NCBI RefSeq assembly: GCF_000012825.1
Contig: NC_009614.1
Span: 3,596,001-3,660,000 of the forward strand
Direction of reading: 5' to 3'
Length of the DNA stretch: 64,000 bases
DNA from: Phocaeicola vulgatus ATCC 8482
GTDB taxonomy: Bacteria > Bacteroidota > Bacteroidia > Bacteroidales > Bacteroidaceae
A program made the translations under genes and the position numbers. The notes under the pieces were generated by a model. The model did not search any database and was not told where the DNA came from. It saw only the letters and a program-made list of their open reading frames with translations. Numbering within the stretch: position 1 is the first letter of the stretch; each line of letters opens with the position of its first letter. Below are positions 50,874 to 58,089 of this stretch, one piece after another.

Positions 50874-50881
50874 CAAAGGTA
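50874..50881 (-). promoter_or_regulatory. -7 element of the pflB promoter
   Basis: TACCTTTG on the minus strand, 29 nt before ATG 50844. No good -33 TTTG is seen, which suits an activator-dependent, anaerobically controlled promoter. Confidence 0.6.
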
Positions 50882-51039
50882 CTCCTTTTTTGTGAGCTAT
50901 GCATCACTATTAGTAGGTATAATGCGAATACTTGTGCATTTTTAAGTATAAAGTAGTCAATAAATGAAAAAATGGGTCAATGTAAAAAGCTGAGGGGTAA
51001 ATTTATAAATTGTTATCTTTGTCTCCAAATTCATAGCTT

Positions 51040-51381
51040 ATGGAGTTAAACGGTTATCGCCTTCTTCTTCCTGAAGGCACTTTAGATTACTTTGATCTTG
51101 TTGATGTGAAGGAAAGCGTAAATGAAGTTGTGTTCTACCTTGAGGAGAAAAATATCGTTCCTGAGAAGTATACAGATCAGGATACTGAGAGTAAAGGCTT
51201 TTATGATCCTGTTATTGTTCAGGATTTTCCTCTTCGTGGCAAGAAGGTCTTCCTTAATATTCGTCGTCGTCGCTGGCTCTTAAAGAAGCATAATGAGTAT
51301 ATCTCTCGTAACTGGCGTATGGTGGCTGAAGGTACTCGTATGACGCAGGATTTTGCGTCTTTTTTAAAAGAACTATATTGA
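51040..51381 (+). CDS. IS transposase, N-terminal part (ISAon1-type)
   Basis: 113 residues: MELNGYRLLLPEGTLDYFDLV, with a charged C-terminus containing RRRRWLLKKHNEYISRNW, matching the small N-terminal transposase ORF of ISAon1-like elements in Bacteroidales. It probably contributes the DNA-binding domain. The frame ends with TGA at 51379-51381, and the downstream frame is offset by +1 (or -2). Confidence 0.85.
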   Translation: MELNGYRLLLPEGTLDYFDLVDVKESVNEVVFYLEEKNIVPEKYTDQDTESKGFYDPVIVQDFPLRGKKVFLNIRRRRWLLKKHNEYISRNWRMVAEGTRMTQDFASFLKELY

Positions 51382-52360
51382 TAGCTATCCGATCAGTTGC
51401 AAGCTCTTAGGTGTTTTATCTGGAGTTGACGGGGATTTATTGGAGCGTCAATACCGTAACCATCTAAGTGGTTATCTCCATTGGGACCAACTTGTTCATG
51501 CAGAGGATTGGCTACTATTCGAAAAGAATATCGGTGCTTATATCTGTATTGATGAAGTAGCCCTCTCGCGTGGGGAACTCTATACTGTACTGACCAATAA
51601 AGAAGCTCACGGTGGTAAAGGTAGTATGATTGCCATCATTAAAGGTACGGACGTTCATACGGTCACTTCTGTCCTGCTTAAGCTATCCCGTCGCCGCCGT
51701 TACCAAGTGCGCGAGATTACTTTGGATATGGCTCCTAACATGGAGCAGATTGCACGCATCTGCTTTCCTGCGGCCAAACGTGTTACCGATCGCTTTCACG
51801 TACAGAAGTTAGCTTATGAAGCGGTGCAGGAGATGCGGGTAAAAGCTCGCTGGGAGGCTTTGGATGAAGAGTCCACTCAGATTGCTTATGCAAAGGCCTG
51901 TGGAAAGATGTATCATGCACCTGTTTTCGCTAATGGAGATACAAGAAAGCAGTTGTTAGCGAGAAGTATTTATCTGCTTTACAAGAAGGAATCCTTATGG
52001 ACTCAGTCTCAAAGAATACGGGCTGAAATTCTTTTCAAGGAATATCCCGATATAAAGAAAGGATATTATCTGTCTATGCGGTTAGGCTTAATCTATCATC
52101 AGTGTAAGTTTAAGGATATTGCTTTGACAAGGCTGGCAAGGTGGTATGATGAAGTAGATAAATCAGGGTTCCTCACCTTTGGAAGGGTCGCACGTTCTAT
52201 ACAAACACATTATCTGGATATAATCAATTTTTTTGAAAGGAGGGCAACCAATGCCGAAGCTGAGTCATTCAATGCTAAAATCAAAGCATTTAGAGCACAG
52301 TTCAGAGGAGTAAGAGATAGAGCTTTTTTCTTATATAGACTTGCTAAATTATATGCTTAA
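51368..52360 (+). CDS. IS transposase, DDE catalytic part (ISL3/ISAon1-type)
   Basis: The frame is open from 51368; the first usual start is TTG 51440 (306 residues). Catalytic stretches: YICIDEVALSRGE, ITLDMAPNMEQIARICFPAA with DRFHVQKLAYEAV, and the Glu region TNAEAESFNAKIKAFRAQFRGVRD. This is the DDE core of ISL3 transposases. It overlaps the N-terminal ORF by 14 nt in another frame, so a fused product would need frameshifting near AAAGAACTATATTGA. Confidence 0.85.
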   Translation, partial: KNYIDSYPISCKLLGVLSGVDGDLLERQYRNHLSGYLHWDQLVHAEDWLLFEKNIGAYICIDEVALSRGELYTVLTNKEAHGGKGSMIAIIKGTDVHTVTSVLLKLSRRRRYQVREITLDMAPNMEQIARICFPAAKRVTDRFHVQKLAYEAVQEMRVKARWEALDEESTQIAYAKACGKMYHAPVFANGDTRKQLLARSIYLLYKKESLWTQSQRIRAEILFKEYPDIKKGYYLSMRLGLIYHQCKFKDIALTRLARWYDEVDKSGFLTFGRVARSIQTHYLDIINFFERRATNAEAESFNAKIKAFRAQFRGVRDRAFFLYRLAKLYA

Positions 52361-52429
52361 ATATAAAATCCCTCAGATTGTTACGTTGACCCGAAAAAAT
52401 GATAAGTACTCTTTTTATTTTAGTTTTAT

Positions 52430-52470
52430 AAAAAAATAAAGCTAATTGGTGACAATAAACCAATTAGCTT
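52430..52470 (-). terminator. Terminator of tRNA-Glu
   Basis: AAGCTAATTGGT / ACCAATTAGCTT, a perfect 12-bp stem with 8-nt loop (52439-52470), followed on the minus strand by TTTATTTTTTTAT. Confidence 0.9.
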
Positions 52471-52477
52471 CTAAAGG

Positions 52478-52550
52478 TAGCGGAACCGGGAATCGAACCC
52501 GAGTTTCAGCCGTGAGAGGGCCGCGTCCTAGGCCACTAGACGATACCGCC
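52478..52550 (-). tRNA. tRNA-Glu(CTC)
   Basis: 73 nt. Anticodon arm CGGCC-CTCTCAC-GGCTG (anticodon CTC), T arm TCGGG-TTCGATT-CCCGG, acceptor GGCGGTA with TTCCGCT (one U-U mismatch). It has its own promoter and terminator. It reads GAG codons. Confidence 0.92.
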
Positions 52551-52584
52551 ATCAGTTGCCCTTAACTCTTTTTCTAAGACGCTG

Positions 52585-52615
52585 CAAAGTTAAAAGTTTG
52601 TTTTTAATCTGCAAA
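52585..52615 (-). promoter_or_regulatory. Promoter of tRNA-Glu
   Basis: Minus-strand TTTG (52612-52615), 19 bp, TAACTTTG (52585-52592), a consensus match. Confidence 0.8.
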
Positions 52616-52864
52616 ATAAAAAATGATTTTTTTTGTGCTGTTACTATAAAATAGGAATTTAATGGTCAGTCCGAAAAAACTGTGGGTATGTTATGTTAAT
52701 ACGCGAAAGTAAGCTATCAGTGCGGTTGGATTAAAAAAAACAACCCAATGCGATTCTGATCGCAATCTACATAAGTTACTACTGGTTATCTTCCCTGAAG
52801 TTTTAATGAAGTATTTTGAGCCGTCTTTTTAGGGCTTCCGAAAGCCTTGATCTCAAATCATTGA

Positions 52865-52904
52865 AAAATAAAAGCGGGTCATAAACTACTTTTATGACCC
52901 GCTT
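52865..52904 (-). terminator. Terminator of tRNA-Ser
   Basis: AGCGGGTCATAAA / TTTATGACCCGCT, 13-bp stem with short loop, followed by TTTTATTTTTC on the minus strand. Confidence 0.88.
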
Positions 52905-52905
52905 G

Positions 52906-52992
52906 CGGAAGCTGGGGGATTCGAACCCCCGGTACGGTTACCCGTACGTCAGTTTAGCAAACTGGTGGTTTCAGCCACTCACCCAAACTTCC
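52906..52992 (-). tRNA. tRNA-Ser(GCT)
   Basis: 87 nt class II tRNA. Acceptor GGAAGTT/AGCTTCC, anticodon arm CAGTT-TGCTAA-ACTG region with anticodon GCT, long variable arm TACGGGTAACCGTA, T arm GGGGG-TTCGAAT-CCCCC. Confidence 0.94.
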
Positions 52993-53026
52993 TTCTTTTC
53001 AGAAGCGTTATCTCTCAAACGCGGTG

Positions 53027-53058
53027 CAAAGATAAGGGGATAAATTGAATTATGCAAA
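53027..53058 (-). promoter_or_regulatory. Promoter of tRNA-Ser
   Basis: Minus-strand TTTG (53055-53058), 20 bp, TATCTTTG (53027-53034). Confidence 0.82.
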
Positions 53059-53108
53059 CATTTTGCTCTTTTTTTAGATATATTTTTTTGATGGAAGTAA
53101 TAAGATGC

Positions 53109-53500
53109 TGATAGTGAAGTGCTAATGGATGGAATTAATTTTTCTCCCAAAAATCCAAACATTCTTTAGCCACCTTATTGGGCAATGGTATTTTTTGATA
53201 TATTCAATGCTGTCGGCGGATAATTGAGAAATTTGGGTTAGCTAATAAACTATCTAGTTTATTATAAATGTCATTTTCTTCAGGGTATACGTTGATGATA
53301 GGATGAAGTCTGTCTTTGCCTAATAAGTTGTAATGTTCCTCTTCTGCACCTCCTACAACTATAATTCCTTTGCTCATGGCATATAATGCATTTTAATCCC
53401 AGGGGATAAGAATAAAGTTGATCTAACATTATATCGCACCCGTCCATAAAATATTCACATTCGTCATACGGGGTGAAAACGGTTTGTTGTTTGATTTCGC
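53109..53500 (-). pseudogene. Decayed glycosyltransferase gene fragment
   Basis: Minus-strand frames carry consecutive pieces of a group-1 glycosyltransferase C-terminus. One frame has CDIMLDQLYSYPLGLK; the next frame continues MSKGIIVVGGAEEEHYNLLG and DRLHPIINVYPEENDIYNKL; after a stop a third piece, KVAKECLDFWEKN-like, follows. The piece MLDQLYSY...A..GIIVVGG..E..Y..LG is the donor-site region of such enzymes. Frameshifts and stops show it is not functional. The 5' half is missing, and the tRNA-Cys unit lies upstream. Between 53500 and 53630 I see nothing certain. Confidence 0.65.
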
Positions 53501-53624
53501 ATGCAGATGGATGTCTGTAATATAATTTATAGAGGGAGCTATAAAGCCTCAACATCTCCAGTGGAGTCGCGGGGGTGGAAAGCCCACCCTTCTCTACTTC
53601 TACCACAGAGGACGTAAGTTGCTG

Positions 53625-53659
53625 AAAAACAAAAGGATTAGAAATTTTCATTCTAATCC
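53625..53659 (-). terminator. Terminator of tRNA-Cys
   Basis: GGATTAGAA / TTCTAATCC, 9-bp stem with 7-nt loop (53635-53659), followed by TTTTGTTTTTC on the minus strand. Confidence 0.85.
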
Positions 53660-53673
53660 TTTCTTGCTTTTGG

Positions 53674-53745
53674 AGGTTCCTGGCGGATTCGAACCGCCGT
53701 ACACGGTTTTGCAGACCGCTGACTAAGCCACTCATCCAAGGAACC
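53674..53745 (-). tRNA. tRNA-Cys(GCA)
   Basis: 72 nt. Acceptor GGTTCCT/AGGAACC, anticodon arm GCGGT-CTGCAAA-ACCGT with GCA, T arm GGCGG-TTCGAAT-CCGCC. Confidence 0.94.
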
Positions 53746-53781
53746 TTGTCGTTAGCAATCTTTGTTTCTCGATTGCGGTTG

Positions 53782-53812
53782 CAAAGGTACGACATTTTTT
53801 TTAATCTGCAAA
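53782..53812 (-). promoter_or_regulatory. Promoter of tRNA-Cys
   Basis: Minus-strand TTTG (53809-53812), 19 bp, TACCTTTG (53782-53789). Confidence 0.8.
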
Positions 53813-53819
53813 TATTCTG

Positions 53820-54023
53820 CTATTTTTTTCTCACTTTTTCTGCATTTTTTTCGCAACCGTACTTTGGCTTGTTCTGCATAGACTTCATGGCGCAGTCCGA
53901 ACTACAGCATTCACACGGATTGCTATTGTTCTTTATGCGCTTGAAATACTGAAAGATACGTATGCTTATCCATATGGTGCAGAGGCATACAGTTGCAATA
54001 ACTATAATTTGTTGTAACTCCAT
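53820..54023 (-). CDS. FeoB-associated Cys-rich membrane protein
   Basis: 67 residues. One N-terminal membrane span (IIVIATVCLCTIWISIRIF), then NPCECCSSDCAMKSM, the Cys cluster of the FeoB_associated family, and a Lys-rich end. It lies 34 nt after feoAB on the same strand. Proteins of this type accompany FeoB in Bacteroidetes and Firmicutes; the role in ferrous iron transfer is presumed. Confidence 0.85.
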   Translation of the reverse strand: MELQQIIVIATVCLCTIWISIRIFQYFKRIKNNSNPCECCSSDCAMKSMQNKPKYGCEKNAEKVRKK

Positions 54024-54057
54024 GCTTGATAAACAAATAATTTTAGGTTTAGGTTTA

Positions 54058-56526
54058 TTAAACGATAAGACTTCCTATTTGAAATACAGTAAATGCAACA
54101 AGCCAAGCCAATCCAGTGGTGTATCCTGCTGTGAATATGGCCCATTTCCAACTGCCGGATTCTTGCTTGATTGCTGCGAAAGTGGCAATACAGGGGAAGT
54201 AAATCAATACAAACAGCATGTAAGCTAATGCAACCAGTGGAGTAATGGGGATGCGGTTAGAAAGATTCACATTTTCCACATCTCCTTCATTTGTGTATAA
54301 TACTCCTAGTGTGCTTACTACCAGTTCTTTAGCACCCACACCTGAAATAAGTCCGATTCCTAACTTCCAGTCAAATCCTAGCGGTTTGATAACAGGCTCT
54401 ATGGCTTTGCCTATTTGTCCGATATATGAATTTTCTTGTTGCTCAGCCACGCTTTCGTAAGCATCATGTTGTGGATAATACCCTAGAAACCAGATAATAA
54501 TTGAGGCAATCATGATAATGCCTCCCATCTTTTTCAGATATTGTGCTCCTTTTTCCCATGTATGGCGCATGATACTTTTAGAGGTAGGCATACGATAGGG
54601 GGGGAGTTCCATCACAAATGGAGAATCTTCTCCTTTCACCAGAAATTTACTGAAAATACGGGCCATTATTACTGCCAATAAAATGCCTGCTGTGTAGATG
54701 CAAAGTAACATAAAGCTGGCGCAGTTAGGGAAAAAAGCACCTATCATAACTAAATATATGGGAAGACGAGCACTACAGGACATTAAAGGATTCACCAACA
54801 TGGTGATTAGTCTGGACTTTCGGTCTTCTATAGTACGTGTTGCCATTATGGCAGGTACATTACAGCCGAATCCCATAATCAGTGGAATAAAGGACTTGCC
54901 ATGCAGTCCCATCCGGTGCATTATTTTATCCATGATAAATGCAGCGCGTGCCATATACCCCGAATCTTCCAATATAGAAATAAAAAAGTATAATATGAGG
55001 ATATTCGGCAGGAAAACGATAACACCGCCCACTCCACCGATAATACCATCTATCAGTAAGTCTTTCAAAGGACCTTCAGCCATATTGTTCCGTATCAGGT
55101 TGCCCAACTGGTCTACTAGCCATTCAATACCTTGCATAGGGTAGTCACCCAAAACAAAGGTTCCCTCAAACATGATGTAAAGGAACAGGAAAAAAATAGG
55201 ATATCCCCAAATGCGATGTGTCACAATACTGTCTATCACGCGGGTTGTTTGTTCTTTTTCCAAATGATTGTCGGTGAATGTTTCCTTCAAAGCTCCGGTA
55301 ATAAAACCATATTTAGCATCCGTAATAGCTTGCTCGCTGTCTTCGTTCATCACTTTACGGATACGTAAGGTTTCCTTGTTGCGTATCGCTATAATTTCTT
55401 TGCCATTAGGCAGTGTAGAGATGAAATTTTCTATTTCCTTATCGTTTTCCAGTAATTTGATAGATAGGAAGCGGGTGGAGTATTTATGGCGTATGTCTTC
55501 GTTTTGACTGATTGCTTTTTTTACTTCTTCGATACTGCGCTCCAGTTCAGGACCGTGGTTAATGTGAATATGGCGCATATATCCGCGTGGGCGGGCATCT
55601 TCCTCTTCTTTGTGGCTTCCGAATTCGTGGTCGGGTACATAGGTTTTGTGCCAGTCTCTCAGATCTTCCAGAATTTCAGAACGTATTTCGCCCTTTTGTG
55701 ACAGGAAATCCCCGCCTTCGTAAATACCGATGATAACATGGAACAGTTGGTCTATGCCTTCACCCCGCCGGCAGACAGTAGGTATCATAGGCACTCCGAT
55801 CAATTGGCTTAACTTGATGTAATCCAGTTTGTTGCCGCTGCTTTCCAGTTCGTCATACATATTCAGTGCGATGACCATACGCACATTCATGTCAATCAAT
55901 TGGGTGGTAAGATAGAAATTACGTTCCAGGTTGGAAGAGTCTGCCACATTGATGATTACATCCGGAGTTTCTTCAATGATATGTTTGCGTACATAAAGTT
56001 CTTCCGGAGTATAGGCTGAAAGAGAATAGGTTCCGGGTAAATCTACAATACGGAAATGATAACCTTGGAAGTCGAAAAAACCTTCTTTGGCATCTACTGT
56101 CACACCACTGTAGTTTCCTACATGTTCATGGGCGCCGGATGCAATATTGAATAGCGAAGTCTTTCCACAATTAGGATTACCTACTAAGGCTACATTGATT
56201 GTACGGCGTTTGCCTTTTGCCAGTGCCACCAGTTCTGATTCGGACACGGGTACATCTTCTGTTATGGAACCATGGTAAGGGTTTTGCATCGTGCGTGCTT
56301 CCTGCTCGCTTACCACCTCAATCATATCTGCCTCTTGTCTTCGGAGAGAGATCTCGTAACCTAGTAGTCTGTATTTTATAGGGTCTTTCAAAGGGGCGTT
56401 CAAGATTACCTCTACGGTTTTTCCTTTAATAAAACCCATTTCAACGATTCGCTTGCGGAAACCACCGTGACCTAAAACCTTGACTATTACGCCTTTTTCT
56501 CCTGTTCTTAATTCGGATAAACGCAT
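54058..56526 (-). CDS. feoB: Ferrous iron transporter FeoA-FeoB fusion
   Basis: 822 residues. FeoA (SH3-like) domain at about 1-75 (MRLSELRTGEKGVIVKVLG, ADMIEVV), linker, then the FeoB G domain: G1 GNPNCGKTS, G3 DLPGTYSLS, G4 NMYD. The membrane part has about nine spans with gate motifs GCNVPAIMATR and the second gate region ISGVGAKELVVSTLG. Takes up Fe2+ driven by nucleotide hydrolysis. The fusion of FeoA to FeoB is usual in this group. Divergent from tilS. Confidence 0.95.
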   Translation of the reverse strand: MRLSELRTGEKGVIVKVLGHGGFRKRIVEMGFIKGKTVEVILNAPLKDPIKYRLLGYEISLRRQEADMIEVVSEQEARTMQNPYHGSITEDVPVSESELVALAKGKRRTINVALVGNPNCGKTSLFNIASGAHEHVGNYSGVTVDAKEGFFDFQGYHFRIVDLPGTYSLSAYTPEELYVRKHIIEETPDVIINVADSSNLERNFYLTTQLIDMNVRMVIALNMYDELESSGNKLDYIKLSQLIGVPMIPTVCRRGEGIDQLFHVIIGIYEGGDFLSQKGEIRSEILEDLRDWHKTYVPDHEFGSHKEEEDARPRGYMRHIHINHGPELERSIEEVKKAISQNEDIRHKYSTRFLSIKLLENDKEIENFISTLPNGKEIIAIRNKETLRIRKVMNEDSEQAITDAKYGFITGALKETFTDNHLEKEQTTRVIDSIVTHRIWGYPIFFLFLYIMFEGTFVLGDYPMQGIEWLVDQLGNLIRNNMAEGPLKDLLIDGIIGGVGGVIVFLPNILILYFFISILEDSGYMARAAFIMDKIMHRMGLHGKSFIPLIMGFGCNVPAIMATRTIEDRKSRLITMLVNPLMSCSARLPIYLVMIGAFFPNCASFMLLCIYTAGILLAVIMARIFSKFLVKGEDSPFVMELPPYRMPTSKSIMRHTWEKGAQYLKKMGGIIMIASIIIWFLGYYPQHDAYESVAEQQENSYIGQIGKAIEPVIKPLGFDWKLGIGLISGVGAKELVVSTLGVLYTNEGDVENVNLSNRIPITPLVALAYMLFVLIYFPCIATFAAIKQESGSWKWAIFTAGYTTGLAWLVAFTVFQIGSLIV

Positions 56527-56544
56527 CTTGTTTTAAATTTTTCG

Positions 56545-56576
56545 CAAAGATAAGTTATTACTTAGAAGTATGCAAA
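56545..56576 (-). promoter_or_regulatory. Promoter of feoAB
   Basis: Minus-strand TTTG (56573-56576), 20 bp, TATCTTTG (56545-56552), 18 nt before ATG 56526. Confidence 0.8.
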
Positions 56577-56610
56577 CTATTTAGATTGTTTTTAAATAAA
56601 GAACAGGCAC

Positions 56611-56642
56611 TTTGTTTTTGTCTTGCAGAACCCTTATCTTTG
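56611..56642 (+). promoter_or_regulatory. Promoter of tilS (gives a nearly leaderless mRNA)
   Basis: TTTG (56611-56614), 20 bp, TATCTTTG (56635-56642). The -7 element ends only 4 nt before ATG 56647, so transcription should start at or very near the start codon. Confidence 0.75.
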
Positions 56643-56646
56643 TGTC

Positions 56647-57951
56647 ATGTTTCATTGGAATATTCAGAAGTATATAGAGGAAAAACAACTTTTCACTTTG
56701 CATGATAAGGTGTTAGTGGCATTGAGTGGCGGAGCAGATTCGGTAGCTTTGTTGCGTGTCTTGCTTGTTTTAGGGTATCATTGTGAGGCTGCCCATTGTA
56801 ACTTCCATCTTCGTGGTGAGGAGTCCGATAGAGATGAAAGGTTTGTCAATGAGTTGTGTAAAGGGCTGGGAGTGACTTTGCATGTTACTCATTTTGATAC
56901 AGTCACTTATGCTTCAAGGCATCATGTTTCTATTGAGATGGCAGCTCGCGAAATGCGCTATGATTGGTTCGAACAACTGCGTAAGGAGAGGGGGATGGCT
57001 GTTATTGCCGTAGCCCATCATCGGGACGATAGTGTGGAAACTTTTTTATTGAATTTGATACGTGGCGCGGGAATCAATGGCTTGAAAGGTATCAGTCCGC
57101 ATAACGGCTGCATTGTACGGCCTTTGTTGGAGGTGAGCCGTCAGGATATTTTGGATTATTTGCGTTGTTTGCGTCAAGGTTATGTTACAGACAGTACCAA
57201 TCTGCAAGATGAATATATGCGTAATAAAATCCGTCTGAATATTCTTCCGATGTTGCGTGAGCTGAATCCTTCTGTCAGTGAAAGTATAGCTGAAACATCC
57301 AGACGTCTGACTGATGTTTCTCTTATATATAATAAGGAAATAGAGGCGGGGAAAGAAAGGGTGATGGAAAAGTCCGGCCATATTCTTATTTCTCGTTTGA
57401 TGGAAGAGAGTGCTCCGGCGGCTTTGCTGTTTGAGATTCTTCATCCGTTAGGTTTCAATTCCGTTCAGGTAGGAGATGTATTCCGCAGTTTGTCTGCCCA
57501 GTCGGGAAAAAGATTCGTTTCTGCCGGATGGGAGGTGCTGCGCGACAGGACGGAGCTGATTATTCGCAGGAGGAAGCCGGCGGATGAGGAAGTGGAGGAA
57601 AATGTGCCCCCATTCCGGCTTGCAATGGAAACGCAGGAAATAATGCCGGACTTTGTCATCCCCAGGAATAAGAATACGGCCTGTTTGGATGCGGATAAGG
57701 TGGTGCTACCTCTCACGGTGCGTAAATGGAGGCAGGGGGATAAGTTTGTTCCTTTCGGAATGAAAGGGAAAAAGAAGGTCAGCGATTATCTGACAGATCG
57801 TAAGTTTTCTCTTTTCCAGAAAGAAAATCAGTATGTGGTTTGCTCAGCAGACCGGATTGTATGGCTGGTAGGAGAGCGTAGCGATGACCGTTTCCGGGTG
57901 ACGGAAGATACGAAACGGGTACTGATTATACGGCAGTTGGAAGATAAGTAG
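56647..57951 (+). CDS. tilS: tRNA(Ile)-lysidine synthase
   Basis: 434 residues from ATG 56647; an upstream in-frame start at 56623 lies inside the promoter. PP-loop VLVALSGGADSVALLRVL, then HCNFHLRGEESDRDERFV, AVAHHRDDSVETFLLNLIRGAG and the C-terminal TilS domain (RKWRQGDKFVPFGMKGKKKVSDYL). The enzyme converts C34 of the AUA-reading tRNA-Ile to lysidine. Essential in bacteria. Confidence 0.95.
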   Translation: MFHWNIQKYIEEKQLFTLHDKVLVALSGGADSVALLRVLLVLGYHCEAAHCNFHLRGEESDRDERFVNELCKGLGVTLHVTHFDTVTYASRHHVSIEMAAREMRYDWFEQLRKERGMAVIAVAHHRDDSVETFLLNLIRGAGINGLKGISPHNGCIVRPLLEVSRQDILDYLRCLRQGYVTDSTNLQDEYMRNKIRLNILPMLRELNPSVSESIAETSRRLTDVSLIYNKEIEAGKERVMEKSGHILISRLMEESAPAALLFEILHPLGFNSVQVGDVFRSLSAQSGKRFVSAGWEVLRDRTELIIRRRKPADEEVEENVPPFRLAMETQEIMPDFVIPRNKNTACLDADKVVLPLTVRKWRQGDKFVPFGMKGKKKVSDYLTDRKFSLFQKENQYVVCSADRIVWLVGERSDDRFRVTEDTKRVLIIRQLEDK

Positions 57952-57996
57952 AATTTTTTTCTTTCCTGCTTTTTCATGAATGACAGGGAATGTTTC

Positions 57997-58070
57997 CTGA
58001 AATCTTGTAGCAAAAATCCGCGAATCATGCAACAAGATTTCAGAAATCATGTAGCAAGATTCGCGGATTT
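57997..58070. repeat. Interleaved inverted-repeat element
   Basis: Two perfect inverted repeats in the order a-b-a'-b': CTGAAATCTTGT (57997-58008) with ACAAGATTTCAG (58032-58043), and AAATCCGCGAATC (58014-58026) with GATTCGCGGATTT (58058-58070). The unit GAAATCwTGTAGCAA also recurs in direct orientation. It lies between the convergent tilS and TPR-protein genes, and the arrangement allows a pseudoknot-like fold. Confidence 0.8.
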
Positions 58071-58089
58071 CAGATGGAGCTTCCCGGTA

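Larger units (their letters stand above)
50974..52392 (+). mobile_element. Insertion sequence, ISL3/ISAon1-like, complete (1,419 bp)
   Basis: Terminal 23-bp inverted repeats at 50974-50996 and 52370-52392 (GGGTCAAyGTAAmAAkCTGAGGG, three mismatches). It is flanked by an 8-bp direct repeat GAAAAAAT at 50966-50973 and 52393-52400, a length typical of ISL3-type insertion. The element carries two overlapping frames for a transposase. The intact duplication suggests a fairly recent insertion. Confidence 0.93.

Noticed and set aside
50845..50907. Longer pflB start at 50907
   Set aside because: It lies upstream of the predicted -7 element and gives a non-conserved leader; 50844 matches the usual protein length.
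52971..53162. Small minus-strand frame overlapping tRNA-Ser
   Set aside because: It covers the tRNA and its promoter; its later part belongs to the decayed glycosyltransferase.
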